From positions 1 through 23,799 of the forward strand of contig DATIQN010000061.1 in assembly GCA_035470785.1 (NCBI GenBank): a stretch of DNA of 23,799 bases, read 5' to 3'. This document shows positions 1 through 10,219 of this stretch, in pieces; position 1 is the stretch's first letter, and the number at the start of each line of letters is the position of its first letter. A model generated the notes under the pieces. The model did no database searches, had not been told where the DNA came from, and was given only the letters and a program-made list of their open reading frames with translations. Origin of the DNA: Croceibacterium_B sp035470785. GTDB lineage: Bacteria; Pseudomonadota; Alphaproteobacteria; Sphingomonadales; Sphingomonadaceae. The translations under genes and the position numbers were made by a program.

Positions 1-294
1 ACGGCATTCACGGTCTTGCTTTTGTTCCAGTCGATCGATCTGGCGGTGAATGCGCGCCGCATCCCAGTCGTCTATCTCATCCTCGCCAGCTTCGTGACTC
101 AGCTTTGCTTCAAGAGAGCGGGCTCGCTGCCCGGAACAAACCGCTCTGAATCCGTTGTTCCAGTCCTCGCCTCGCTGGTCGTATCCATGGTACCCTGGGG
201 CGTTCTCGACGTAGACGCCCCAGCTCTGTGCGTTGGCGGCCGACGAAACCAAGACCCCAGCGGCGATCAGAACGGTTGTTCCAAGTTTTCGCAT
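1..294 (-). CDS. Small secreted hypothetical protein, C-terminus cut by window edge
   Basis: I do not recognise this protein. The frame is open from an ATG at 292-294 to the left edge (98 codons, no stop). A good ribosome binding site (AGGAGA) lies 6-7 bases upstream. The first 22-23 residues form a signal peptide: MRK, then a hydrophobic stretch, then a cleavage site near SAANA-QS. The mature part is polar and rich in Trp, Tyr and Asp. It contains a charged segment (DDWDAARIHRQIDRLEQKQ) that looks like an amphipathic helix. This suggests a small periplasmic or exported protein, but nothing in it points to a reaction. It is divergent from ychF, with about 246 bases between. Confidence 0.7.
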   Translation of the reverse strand, partial: MRKLGTTVLIAAGVLVSSAANAQSWGVYVENAPGYHGYDQRGEDWNNGFRAVCSGQRARSLEAKLSHEAGEDEIDDWDAARIHRQIDRLEQKQDRECR

Positions 295-540
295 AACGTT
301 TCTCCTGCATTCCCCTGCCGGGAAACCTTTCGGCCAGTGCCCCTGCTCGAAGGCTGAATGGCAAGTTGGGCAACGTTCAGAAATGAATACACTTAGATGA
401 ACACATGCCAAGAACCTCCCGGTCACGATACACTCTACTAAACCGCGGCAATGGGTCCGAAGCGGTCATTCGCCCGAGGCCCTAGCTTTCAGTCGGTTCC
501 CCGCCTATCGCGCGGCCAAACCTCACCACCGGAGTAATTC

Positions 541-1641
541 ATGGGTTTCCGCTGCGGGATCGTCGGCCTGCCGAATGTCGGCAAGTCGACGCTGTTCAAC
601 GCCCTGACCGAGACGCAGGCCGCGCAGGCGGCCAACTATCCGTTCTGCACGATCGAGCCGAACGTCGGACAAGTCTCCGTGCCCGACGAACGGCTGGACA
701 AGCTGGCGGCGATCGCCGGCAGCGCCAAGATCATCCCCACCCAGCTCGGCTTCGTCGACATTGCCGGCCTGGTCAAAGGCGCGAGCAAGGGCGAAGGTCT
801 TGGCAACCAGTTCCTCGGCAATATCCGCGAGGTCGACGCGATCGTCCACGTACTGCGCTGCTTCGAGGACGACGACATCCAGCACGTCGCAAACAAGGTC
901 GATCCGCTGAGCGATGCCGAGGTGGTCGAAACCGAATTGATGCTCGCCGACCTTGAAAGCCTCGAAAAGCGCGTTCCCGCGGCGGCCAAGAAGGCGACCG
1001 GTGGCGACAAGGAAGCGAAGCTGATGGCCAGCGTGCTCGGCCAGGCGCTCGACCTACTGCGCCAGGGCAAGCCCGCCCGGCTGACCGAGCCGAAGGACGA
1101 CGAGGAGGCGCGCGTCTTCGCGCAGGCGCAGCTGCTGACTGCCAAGCCGGTGCTTTACGTCTGCAACGTGGCCGAAGAGGATGCCGCCACCGGCAATGCC
1201 ATGACCGAAAAGGTCTTCGCCAAGGCTGCTGCCGAGGGCGCCCAGGCCGTTGTCGTCTCGGCGGCGATCGAAAGCGAGATCGTCGCCATGGATGCGGACG
1301 ACCGCGCCGAATATCTCGCCGAGCTGAGCCTTACCGAAAGCGGACTCGCCCGCGTCATCCGTGCCGGCTACCAGCTGCTAGGCCTCAATACCTTCTTCAC
1401 GGTCGGGCCCAAGGAAGCGCGTGCGTGGACCTTCCATAAGGGCGCGAAAGCGCCGCAAGCCGCGGGCGAAATCCACACCGATTTCGAGCGTGGCTTCATC
1501 CGCGCCGAGACCATCGCCTACGACGACTACGTCAAGTTCGGCGGCGAAGCCGGCGCGCGCGAGGCTGGCAAGCTGCGCCAGGAAGGCAAGGAATACCTGG
1601 TGCAGGACGGCGACGTCCTGCACTTCAAGTTCAACGTCTGA
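541..1641 (+). CDS. ychF: Redox-regulated P-loop ATPase YchF (OLA1 family)
   Basis: 366 residues, the usual family length. The G1 motif GLPNVGKS is at residues 9-16 and the G3-like DIAG at 73-76. In place of the GTPase NKxD motif there is NVAE at 209-212, the change that gives this Obg-related subfamily a preference for ATP. A coiled-coil region lies in the middle (about 115-200), and the C-terminal TGS domain starts near residue 280 and ends in DVLHFKFNV. Family members are cytoplasmic, bind ribosomes and dampen stress responses. The ATG is preceded by CCGGAG with about 8 bases of spacing. The gene converges on the TPR gene at 1707-3044 across a shared hairpin. Confidence 0.97.
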   Translation: MGFRCGIVGLPNVGKSTLFNALTETQAAQAANYPFCTIEPNVGQVSVPDERLDKLAAIAGSAKIIPTQLGFVDIAGLVKGASKGEGLGNQFLGNIREVDAIVHVLRCFEDDDIQHVANKVDPLSDAEVVETELMLADLESLEKRVPAAAKKATGGDKEAKLMASVLGQALDLLRQGKPARLTEPKDDEEARVFAQAQLLTAKPVLYVCNVAEEDAATGNAMTEKVFAKAAAEGAQAVVVSAAIESEIVAMDADDRAEYLAELSLTESGLARVIRAGYQLLGLNTFFTVGPKEARAWTFHKGAKAPQAAGEIHTDFERGFIRAETIAYDDYVKFGGEAGAREAGKLRQEGKEYLVQDGDVLHFKFNV

Positions 1642-1655
1642 GCGCGCACGAAAAA

Positions 1656-1683
1656 GGGTGCGGGACCACCCGGCCCCGCACCC
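1656..1683 (-). terminator. Hairpin terminator between convergent ychF and TPR gene
   Basis: A perfect 9-bp stem (GGGTGCGGG at 1656-1664, CCCGCACCC at 1675-1683) with a 10-base loop. On the minus strand it is followed at once by five T residues (AAAAA at 1651-1655 on the plus strand), a classic intrinsic terminator for the minus-strand gene ending at 1707. The same stem lies 15 bases after the ychF stop and may serve both directions, but the plus side has no T-run. Confidence 0.75.
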
Positions 1684-1706
1684 CGTGGTAAGCTTGCGAT
1701 CCGCCG

Positions 1707-3044
1707 TTAGCCGGCCCGCGGAGGAGCGGGTGGTGTCGGCGGCGAAGGGGGCGCCGACTTGGTGTCGATATAGGCGATCCACATCGTCGCGATCGTCGTT
1801 CGTGCGCCGCCCACTTTCTGCAACGTCGCCTTCGCCTGGGCCAGTTGGCCCTGGTTGACCTGGGCAATGCCGAGCCGCGTGAGGACCATGTCCTTGTCCT
1901 TCACACCCTTGTCGACCGCTAGCTGATACATCGCGGCCGCCTGACCATAGTCGCCGAGCGAGTAGAAGGCATCGCCCGCGCCTTGCGCGGTGGTGCCGTT
2001 CGCGGCGCTCTTGGCGTCGGCGGCGAGTGCCGGCGCGTCCTTGCGGTCAACCGCCACGCGGGTCGTCGCGGTCGCCTTGGCTTCGGTGTAGACCGGATCG
2101 CCGGTGGTGAGCGCACCCGCCTTCAAACCCTCGTCGAGCACGGCGAGCACCTCGCCGGCCAGGCGCCGCGGATCGGCCGCCTGAACGTACTCGACGTAAT
2201 CCGTGTGGTCCTTAAGAGATCCGGTTGCCCGCATGAGGCGGAGCAAGTCGAGCTGACTCTGTTCGTCGAAGGGGTTGATCACTCGGACAACCTGCAGGGC
2301 GTCGAGCCATGACTGCGGGCTCGGATAGTTTCGCACCAGCATGTCCGAGTATTCGGTCGCCTGCGGGGCAAGCTTCGCCTGATACGCCACCTGAAGGCCA
2401 CGCAACACCCATGTACTCTGGGGCTTTCTCCCGGCCGCTTCTTCCTGCTTGATCACATCCGACAGGTACTTGAGGCCCTGCGCTGCCTGACCTTCGCCGA
2501 AATAGGTCTCCGCCAGCGCCGGTCGCGGGTCGTTTTGGGTGTAACCGGCCTGGATCGCCGCCTGGAAATGGGTGCGCGCGTCGGCGTAGTTCTTCGCCTC
2601 GTAAGCCGCCTGGCCAAGGAAGAACTGGAACAGGCCGACCTTCGAGGGATCGGCCTTGCCGCTGTCGAGCACAAGCTGGATGCCCTGCGTTTCGAGCCGG
2701 GTGTCCTTGAGCTTGCCGCCCAGGTTGATCAGGGCGGTGCCGAAAACGTTCTTGTCGCTGGCGTTCTGGATCGACGCCTGGACTGTCGGGATCATCGCCT
2801 TGGCGGCGGCGAAATCGCCGGCCGGATTGTTCACGATCGCCATCATCGGCGCGTAAGCTTCGGCAAACGCCTTGGAGTTGCCTTCGGGCTTGGGCGCTTC
2901 TTCCTTCTTGTCCTTCGCCGCCGCGGGCGTGGACAGGGCAACGCCGCCAAGCGTCAAGCCGCTGGCGAGCGCGATGGCGATGGCGGCGCGAGCCGCGAAG
3001 CCCTTGCGTGTTCCAGCGCCATGGTGAGTGGTCTTGCGGTACAT
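1707..3044 (-). CDS. Secreted tetratricopeptide-repeat-like protein
   Basis: 445 residues from the ATG at 3042-3044, which has AGGAGA about 9 bases upstream. The longer open frame reaching 3377 has no comparable start and would run into gyrA. Residues 1-43 form a long Tat- or Sec-like signal peptide ending STPAAA before a charged stretch (KDKKEEAPKPEG). The rest is helical with TPR-like repeats, such as the blocks around NYADARTHFQAAIQAG and GQAAQGLKYLSDVI and a pair near the C-terminus (GDYGQAAAMYQLAV, GQLAQAKATLQKV). The tail is Pro-rich. TPR proteins scaffold protein contacts, and the partner here is unknown. It is probably periplasmic. It is divergent from gyrA and ends at the hairpin shared with ychF. 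Confidence 0.85.
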   Translation of the reverse strand: MYRKTTHHGAGTRKGFAARAAIAIALASGLTLGGVALSTPAAAKDKKEEAPKPEGNSKAFAEAYAPMMAIVNNPAGDFAAAKAMIPTVQASIQNASDKNVFGTALINLGGKLKDTRLETQGIQLVLDSGKADPSKVGLFQFFLGQAAYEAKNYADARTHFQAAIQAGYTQNDPRPALAETYFGEGQAAQGLKYLSDVIKQEEAAGRKPQSTWVLRGLQVAYQAKLAPQATEYSDMLVRNYPSPQSWLDALQVVRVINPFDEQSQLDLLRLMRATGSLKDHTDYVEYVQAADPRRLAGEVLAVLDEGLKAGALTTGDPVYTEAKATATTRVAVDRKDAPALAADAKSAANGTTAQGAGDAFYSLGDYGQAAAMYQLAVDKGVKDKDMVLTRLGIAQVNQGQLAQAKATLQKVGGARTTIATMWIAYIDTKSAPPSPPTPPAPPRAG

Positions 3045-3234
3045 AAGCTCGTCTCTCCTGAGGAAATTCCGGCCGTTGGGGGCGCCGGGGGAAAATCTGC
3101 GCGCGCTCCTGCCGTGTCGCAGAGCAATTTGCAAATGCAACCTAGGTTCCGGGCACTGAATAGCGATTGAACATCGCGTTGCGGCGACGAAATGCCTGGC
3201 GGTGCGGAAACCGGGCTGGAAGTGTGGAAAACGA

Positions 3235-3248
3235 GGCCCATATGGGCC
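3235..3248. promoter_or_regulatory. 14-bp perfect palindrome upstream of gyrA
   Basis: GGCCCATATGGGCC lies in the 298-bp space between the divergent TPR gene and gyrA, 95 bases before the gyrA start. It could be an operator, but one or two palindromes of this length are expected by chance in a window this size. Nothing else recognisable was found in this gap. Confidence 0.15.
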
Positions 3249-3342
3249 GCGGCATCCTCCCTTGCGCTGGCTCTCTGGCGGCCTTTCGCCTAGGGTCCGC
3301 GCCACGCCACTTACCCGATAACAGAACAGGCCATTTTCGCAG

Positions 3343-6132
<2,790 letters not shown>

Positions 6133-6209
6133 CGCTCCGCCTCGCATGGCCTCTTGATCCTCACGCGGCGTGGGGGACTATCAGCCGTCCTCGCGGAAGG
6201 ACGACGACC

Positions 6210-6856
6210 ATGGTCACCTACACCGTCAAGCAGCTCGCGCGCCTCTCAGGCGTGTCGGCGCGCACGCTGCATCAATACGACGAGATCGGACTGCTCAAGC
6301 CGGCGTTCACCGGCGAGAACCGCTATCGCTACTACGGCCGTGAGGAGCTCCTGCGCCTGCAGGACATCCTGTTCCATCGCGAGCTCGGCGTGCCGCTGGC
6401 TGACATCGCGCGCCTACTCGAAGCGAAGGACCGCGACCGTCTCGCGATCCTGGCCGAGCACCGCGCGATTCTGGCCGAGCGGGTCAAGCATTCCCGCTAG
6501 CTCCTCCGCACGATCAACCGCACGATCAACCGCACGATCGCGGAGCTTCAAGGAGAAGGCACGATAGACGACACGGACATCTACAAGGGCTTTGCGCCCG
6601 AAAAGAAGGCTGAATACGAAGACTGGCTGGTCGATCGCTTCGGCAGAGAGATGCGCGAGCGGATCGAGGACAGCAAGGCCAGGCTCTCCTCGCTCGGCAA
6701 TGGCGGAATGGCCGCGCGGTTGGCCGAAGAAGGCGAAGCGGCGAGGAAGGCGCTGGCCAAGGCATTCCAGAACGGCGATGCGCCTGACGACGCGGCGAAG
6801 GTTTTACCAACTGGCTGACGGCCGGAATGAAAGCCTATGCCGGGCGGCTTGCCTAG
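6210..6856 (+). pseudogene. Broken MerR-family (TipA-like) transcriptional regulator
   Basis: An ATG at 6210 after GGAAGGAC opens a 96-residue MerR DNA-binding domain (helix-turn-helix VKQLARLSGVSARTLHQYDE, wing NRYRYYGREELLRLQDI). It stops at TAG 6498-6500. The same frame continues immediately with LLRTINRTINRTIAELQGE and then the TipA-S-type effector domain (DIYKGFAPEKKAEYEDWLVDRF), ending at TGA 6816. A C-terminal tail, FTNWLTAGMKAYAGRLA, reads in another frame to TAG 6854-6856. So there is an in-frame stop, a 12-bp tandem duplication just after it, and an apparent deletion with frame change near 6800. Intact relatives are about 240-260 residues and respond to bound small molecules. The 96-residue stub could still bind DNA if expressed. 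The 3' end overlaps the convergent YhhN gene. Confidence 0.8.
6507..6539 (+). repeat. 12-bp tandem repeat in the broken MerR gene
   Basis: CGCACGATCAAC occurs twice back to back (6507-6518, 6519-6530), followed by a 9-base third copy (6531-6539). It adds an NRTI unit to the helix after the DNA-binding domain and begins 6 bases after the in-frame TAG. Confidence 0.8.
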
Positions 6857-7539
6857 GCGGCGGGATTGCCTCGACGCAGCGTCTGCACCACCCCGACGGT
6901 GATCAGCAACTGGCCGACATAATAGAGCGGCCAAGCAAGGGCCTCTGGCAGTTGCTGTCCCATCAACGGGCCGATTCCGGCGATCACGAGCAGGTCCGAG
7001 GCGAGTATCAGCGCCGCGCCGATGCCCACGCGGTAGCGGGGGAAGGCGCTCATCCACGCGCATGAAGCCATCCCTCCCAGAGCGAGGCCGTAGAGCGCTA
7101 CGGGCATTGCGATCGTGCGATCGGCGGGAAGCAGCCACACCACCACCGGCGTCAGCAGCAGCATCGCTACGGCGGCCGCCATCTGAGTTCCAGTCGTGCG
7201 CTGTCGCGGGTGGCGCAAGTACAGCGACATCGCGAGCATCTGATATATGAAGAAGAGCAGCGCCGAGATGGCGAGATCGAATTGTAATACGACGTCGCGA
7301 ACCGCCGCAACCGCCATCATTGCGGCGAGGTGGCGGCCGTCCCTTCCCCCCTTTTGAAACAGGGCATAGAGCGCGAGAAAGCCGGTGGCGGCTCCCGGCA
7401 ACGGGATGAACCAGAGCTCCGGAACCCGCGTCAGCCGCAGCGCGCAAAACACGATCGCCGCCGCGATGCTTGCCGCCAGGAGTGGCCGTTTCTCGATCAG
7501 GGCCTGCCTCGCCATCGCCTCCCCCTTCGACTTTCGCAT
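6853..7539 (-). CDS. YhhN/TMEM86-family membrane protein (lysoplasmalogenase-like)
   Basis: 228 residues from the ATG at 7537-7539, which has AAGGG 6 bases upstream. A second possible start is the ATG at 7513-7515. The protein is almost all hydrophobic helices, seven to eight by eye, in the YhhN pattern: an early LPGAATGFLALYALF, a middle helix with ISALLFFIYQML, a late GAALILASDLLV carrying the family's Ser-Asp, and a closing PLYYVGQLLITVGVV. Eukaryotic relatives hydrolyse the vinyl-ether bond of lysoplasmalogens; the bacterial substrate is not established. It sits in the inner membrane. It is divergent from trmFO with only 45 bases between the starts, so the two promoters must lie close together or overlap. 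Confidence 0.8.
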   Translation of the reverse strand: MRKSKGEAMARQALIEKRPLLAASIAAAIVFCALRLTRVPELWFIPLPGAATGFLALYALFQKGGRDGRHLAAMMAVAAVRDVVLQFDLAISALLFFIYQMLAMSLYLRHPRQRTTGTQMAAAVAMLLLTPVVVWLLPADRTIAMPVALYGLALGGMASCAWMSAFPRYRVGIGAALILASDLLVIAGIGPLMGQQLPEALAWPLYYVGQLLITVGVVQTLRRGNPAA

Positions 7540-7584
7540 GAGTTGCCCTTGAACCGATAGGCGCGCAAGCTCTAGGCGCGGCAC

Positions 7585-8934
7585 ATGAACCATGACGTGC
7601 ACATCATCGGCGGCGGCCTCGCCGGCAGCGAAGCCGCCTGGCAGCTCGCCCGGCGCGGGGTGCGCGTGCGTTTATCGGAAATGCGCGGGGGCGGCGGCAA
7701 GACACCGGCGCACCAGACCGACGGACTGGCAGAAATGGTCTGTTCGAACAGCTTCCGTTCCGACGACGACGAGAAGAACGCCGTCGGCCTGCTGCACCAC
7801 GAGATGCGCCGGCTTGACTCGTTGATCATGCGCGCGGGCGAAACGGCGCGGGTTCCAGCAGGCTCGGCGATGGCAGTCGACCGCGACGCCTTTTCAGCCG
7901 AGGTCCAGAAGGCGTTGGAAGCGCATCCCAACATTGAGATCGTGCGCGAGAAAATCGACACGCTTCCCGAGAGCGGCGTCACGATCGTTGCGACTGGCCC
8001 CCTCACCGCCGCCTCGCTCGCCGAGAGCATCGGCCGGGCGACGGGTACTGACAGTCTTGCGTTCTTCGATGCCATCGCCCCTATCATCCACCACGACAGC
8101 ATCGACATGGACGTCTGCTGGATGGCCGCGCGCTGGGACAAAGGCGGCAAGGATTACATTAACTGCCCGATGGACAAGGAGCAGTACTACGCCTTCGTCC
8201 AGGGGCTGCTCGACGGCGAAAAGACCGAGTTCAAGGGGTGGGAGGCAAATACGCCCTATTTCGAAGGGTGCATGCCGATCGAAGTCATGGCCGAGCGCGG
8301 CGCCGAAACGCTCCGGTTCGGCCCGATGAAGCCGGTAGGGCTCGACAATCCGCATTGGGCGACAGCCGAACACCCGACCGGTCGTTGGCCTTACGCGGTG
8401 GTCCAGCTGCGCCAGGACAACAAGCTCGGGACGTTGTGGAACATGGTCGGCTTTCAGACCAAGCTGAAGCACGCCGAGCAAGTGCGCCTGTTCCGCACCA
8501 TTCCGGGCCTTGAGAACGCCGAGTTCGCCCGGCTTGGCGGGTTGCATCGCAACACCTTCCTCAACTCGCCGACCCTGCTCGACCGGCAATTGCGGCTCAA
8601 GCGCGCGCCGCACATTCGCTTTGCTGGGCAGATCACCGGCTGCGAGGGCTATGTCGAAAGCTCGGCCGTGGGCCTGCTCGCGGGACTGATGGCAGCAGCG
8701 GAACTGACGGGCCAGGAGTGGCATGCGCCGCCCCGAACCAGCGCCATGGGCGCGCTGCTTGCGCACATCACCGGCGATGCCGAGGCCGAGAACTACCAGC
8801 CGATGAACGTCAACTTCGGCTTGTTCCCGCCGCTGCCCGAGGTGAAGAAGAAGCAGCGCAAGGAAGCCTATACTGAACGGGCAAAGGTCGACTTCGGCCT
8901 ATGGTTGTCGGAACTCGAGCGCATTCCGGCCTGA
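7585..8934 (+). CDS. trmFO: Methylenetetrahydrofolate-tRNA-(uracil-5-)-methyltransferase
   Basis: 449 residues, the usual length. This folate- and FAD-dependent enzyme makes 5-methyluridine at position 54 of the tRNA T-loop, taking carbon from methylenetetrahydrofolate. The FAD-binding motif IIGGGLAGSEAAWQLA starts near residue 7. Cys53 (MVCSNSFRSDD) and Cys229 (FEGCMPIEVMAERG) correspond to the two functional cysteines known from the Bacillus enzyme. The family signatures MKPVGLDNP and QMTGCEGY-like (here QITGCEGYVESSA) are present. The ATG has only a weak upstream AGG. The stop is a single base from the end of a likely true frame of the convergent EF-hand gene. Confidence 0.97.
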   Translation: MNHDVHIIGGGLAGSEAAWQLARRGVRVRLSEMRGGGGKTPAHQTDGLAEMVCSNSFRSDDDEKNAVGLLHHEMRRLDSLIMRAGETARVPAGSAMAVDRDAFSAEVQKALEAHPNIEIVREKIDTLPESGVTIVATGPLTAASLAESIGRATGTDSLAFFDAIAPIIHHDSIDMDVCWMAARWDKGGKDYINCPMDKEQYYAFVQGLLDGEKTEFKGWEANTPYFEGCMPIEVMAERGAETLRFGPMKPVGLDNPHWATAEHPTGRWPYAVVQLRQDNKLGTLWNMVGFQTKLKHAEQVRLFRTIPGLENAEFARLGGLHRNTFLNSPTLLDRQLRLKRAPHIRFAGQITGCEGYVESSAVGLLAGLMAAAELTGQEWHAPPRTSAMGALLAHITGDAEAENYQPMNVNFGLFPPLPEVKKKQRKEAYTERAKVDFGLWLSELERIPA

Positions 8935-9368
8935 GCTACTTCGTGCAACTGCATTTCGCCTTCGGCTTGCGGTTGGGCGCGGTGGGCGAACTCGGCTTGC
9001 CACAGCCAAGCGTCATGGTTGGCATCCGAACTGCCGAATCGGTCCGCTCTGGCCGCGGTCCATTCCTCGAAAGCCAGCAGATTGTTGCCGCCCTTGTCGA
9101 ACTTGCGGAAGTCGCAGAACCGCGTCGAGAGCATCTCGTCACGCGGGATCTTGAGGTTCCGGTTGCGGTCGTAGCGGAAGAAGCGCTGCTGCGCGCGCGG
9201 GTTGGCTCGCCTGCGGCAGTCCGGGGCCCGTTGACGCGGGCAAGGGTCGGCTTGGCAAGCCGGTGTTGGAACGACGGGCGATGGCGACCTCTTTCTCGAG
9301 GTGTGCGCCACGCTGCGGCCAGAAAAGGCCGAGCCTGCCAACGTCAACGCAGCCAGCGCTCCAAGCAC
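8868..9368 (-). CDS. Secreted EF-hand-like protein, probable 3' frameshift
   Basis: The open frame starts at GTG 9366-9368 with no ATG upstream before a stop, and a poor ribosome binding site. A signal peptide (LGALAALTLAGSAFSG) leads to a Pro/Arg-rich linker and three EF-hand-like loops: DRNRNLKIPRDE, DKGGNNLLAFEE and DANHDAWLWQAE. The second and third loops have substitutions at calcium-ligand positions, so calcium binding is uncertain. After EFAH the open frame runs 67 bases into the 3' end of trmFO. Dropping one C near 8985 gives APNRKPKAKCSCTK and a stop at 8936-8938, a basic Cys-containing end typical of sphingomonad EF-hand proteins. This suggests a frameshift, real or from sequencing. 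It lies downstream of, and co-oriented with, the gene at 9408-10052. Confidence 0.6.
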   Translation of the reverse strand: MLGALAALTLAGSAFSGRSVAHTSRKRSPSPVVPTPACQADPCPRQRAPDCRRRANPRAQQRFFRYDRNRNLKIPRDEMLSTRFCDFRKFDKGGNNLLAFEEWTAARADRFGSSDANHDAWLWQAEFAHRAQPQAEGEMQLHEVAQAGMRSSSDNHRPKSTFARSV

Positions 9369-9407
9369 GATTCTTTCACCCCGGAGCGACCCGTCATCCC
9401 GCTTAGC

Positions 9408-10052
9408 TTAGCGCCCGGTGATGCCAAGCCGCATCGCAAGCAGCATCGTGCCGGGGCCGTCGAGCAGCGGGGGAGAGCCGCGCGCGAGCGAACGGCGTGC
9501 GAGGCCCGCAAGCACCGCGAGCGGGCGTAGCGCGCGCGGCAGCTTGCGACACGGCGGCAAAAGGGCGGCCGCCTCTATCGCGGCGGCGCGCTCGCCAGGA
9601 TCAGACAAGTTCGCTGCCAGGTCCGCTAGCGCCCACAGCTGACCGCAGGCCGCCGCGGGCGGAGCCTCCTCGCAGAGCTCCCTGGCGAGGTGGGCGAAAG
9701 CTTCGCCTCTTCCAAGACCAAATGCGGAGATCGATCGCGCGTCGAGACTGTCGCCGAGCAAGGCTTCCCAGCTTTCGACCACCGCCCCGAGAGCGGCGGG
9801 TTCGTGCCAGAGGGACAGCAACTCGAGCAGAGGGTCTCCGTGGGGCCACGACGCCGGTTCGGTGGAGAGCAGATCCCGCCACCAGGCAAGGCGCATTTGC
9901 GCGAGCACGGGCTCGCTACCACGCCGCACGATTGCCCCAAGCCGCGCGTCTAATGCCAGCAACGCCAGTGTTACCGGCCGCACAGCAGGCAGCGCGTAGG
10001 CCAGCGCCAGCCTCGAGCCCATGGGCAGTTCGTCGAACAAGGTCCGCGGCAT
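9408..10052 (-). CDS. Squalene/phytoene-synthase-like protein
   Basis: 214 residues from the ATG at 10050-10052; an in-frame stop just upstream fixes this start, though no clear ribosome binding site is visible. The helical pattern and the segment LGAIVRRGSEPVLAQMRLAWWRD resemble the squalene/phytoene synthase fold, in the short form common next to other genes in sphingomonads. The Asp-rich catalytic motifs of true squalene and phytoene synthases are missing, so prenyl condensation is doubtful. A non-catalytic role, as for the related NDUFAF6 assembly factor, is possible. It is divergent from the Tad cluster and 39 bases upstream of the EF-hand gene on the same strand. Confidence 0.65.
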   Translation of the reverse strand: MPRTLFDELPMGSRLALAYALPAVRPVTLALLALDARLGAIVRRGSEPVLAQMRLAWWRDLLSTEPASWPHGDPLLELLSLWHEPAALGAVVESWEALLGDSLDARSISAFGLGRGEAFAHLARELCEEAPPAAACGQLWALADLAANLSDPGERAAAIEAAALLPPCRKLPRALRPLAVLAGLARRSLARGSPPLLDGPGTMLLAMRLGITGR

Positions 10053-10174
10053 GCTCGGGCGTCATCGGCGGCCCGTCGCGAGGGGTCAAGCGTCGGCGAT
10101 GGAGGAATTTCCTAAGTGATAATCAAAACGTTGTTAACCCTGCCCTTTCACAAAACGGTGAGCATGAAAGCCTA

Positions 10175-10192
10175 ATACGTAGCGCTAGGTAT
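10175..10192. promoter_or_regulatory. 18-bp near-palindrome upstream of the Tad cluster
   Basis: ATACGTAGCGCTAGGTAT is symmetric except for one base pair and centres on AGCGCT, 28 bases before the TadG-like start. It lies in an AT-richer stretch (10110-10200) likely to hold the promoter. A regulator site is possible, but the match is not far above chance. Confidence 0.2.
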
Positions 10193-10219
10193 CTAAAAGC
10201 CAACCATGAGTCAGGGTTT

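Noticed and set aside
3235..3248. The 14-bp palindrome upstream of gyrA as a significant operator
   Set aside because: About one or two perfect palindromes of this length are expected by chance in 24 kb, and no matching regulator is known to me. It is kept only as a low-confidence feature.
9497..10219. An upstream extension of the TadG-like frame by about 240 codons
   Set aside because: The extension lies opposite the squalene/phytoene-synthase-like gene and is Arg/Ala-rich noise. The membrane-helix N-terminus begins just after the ATG at 10220.
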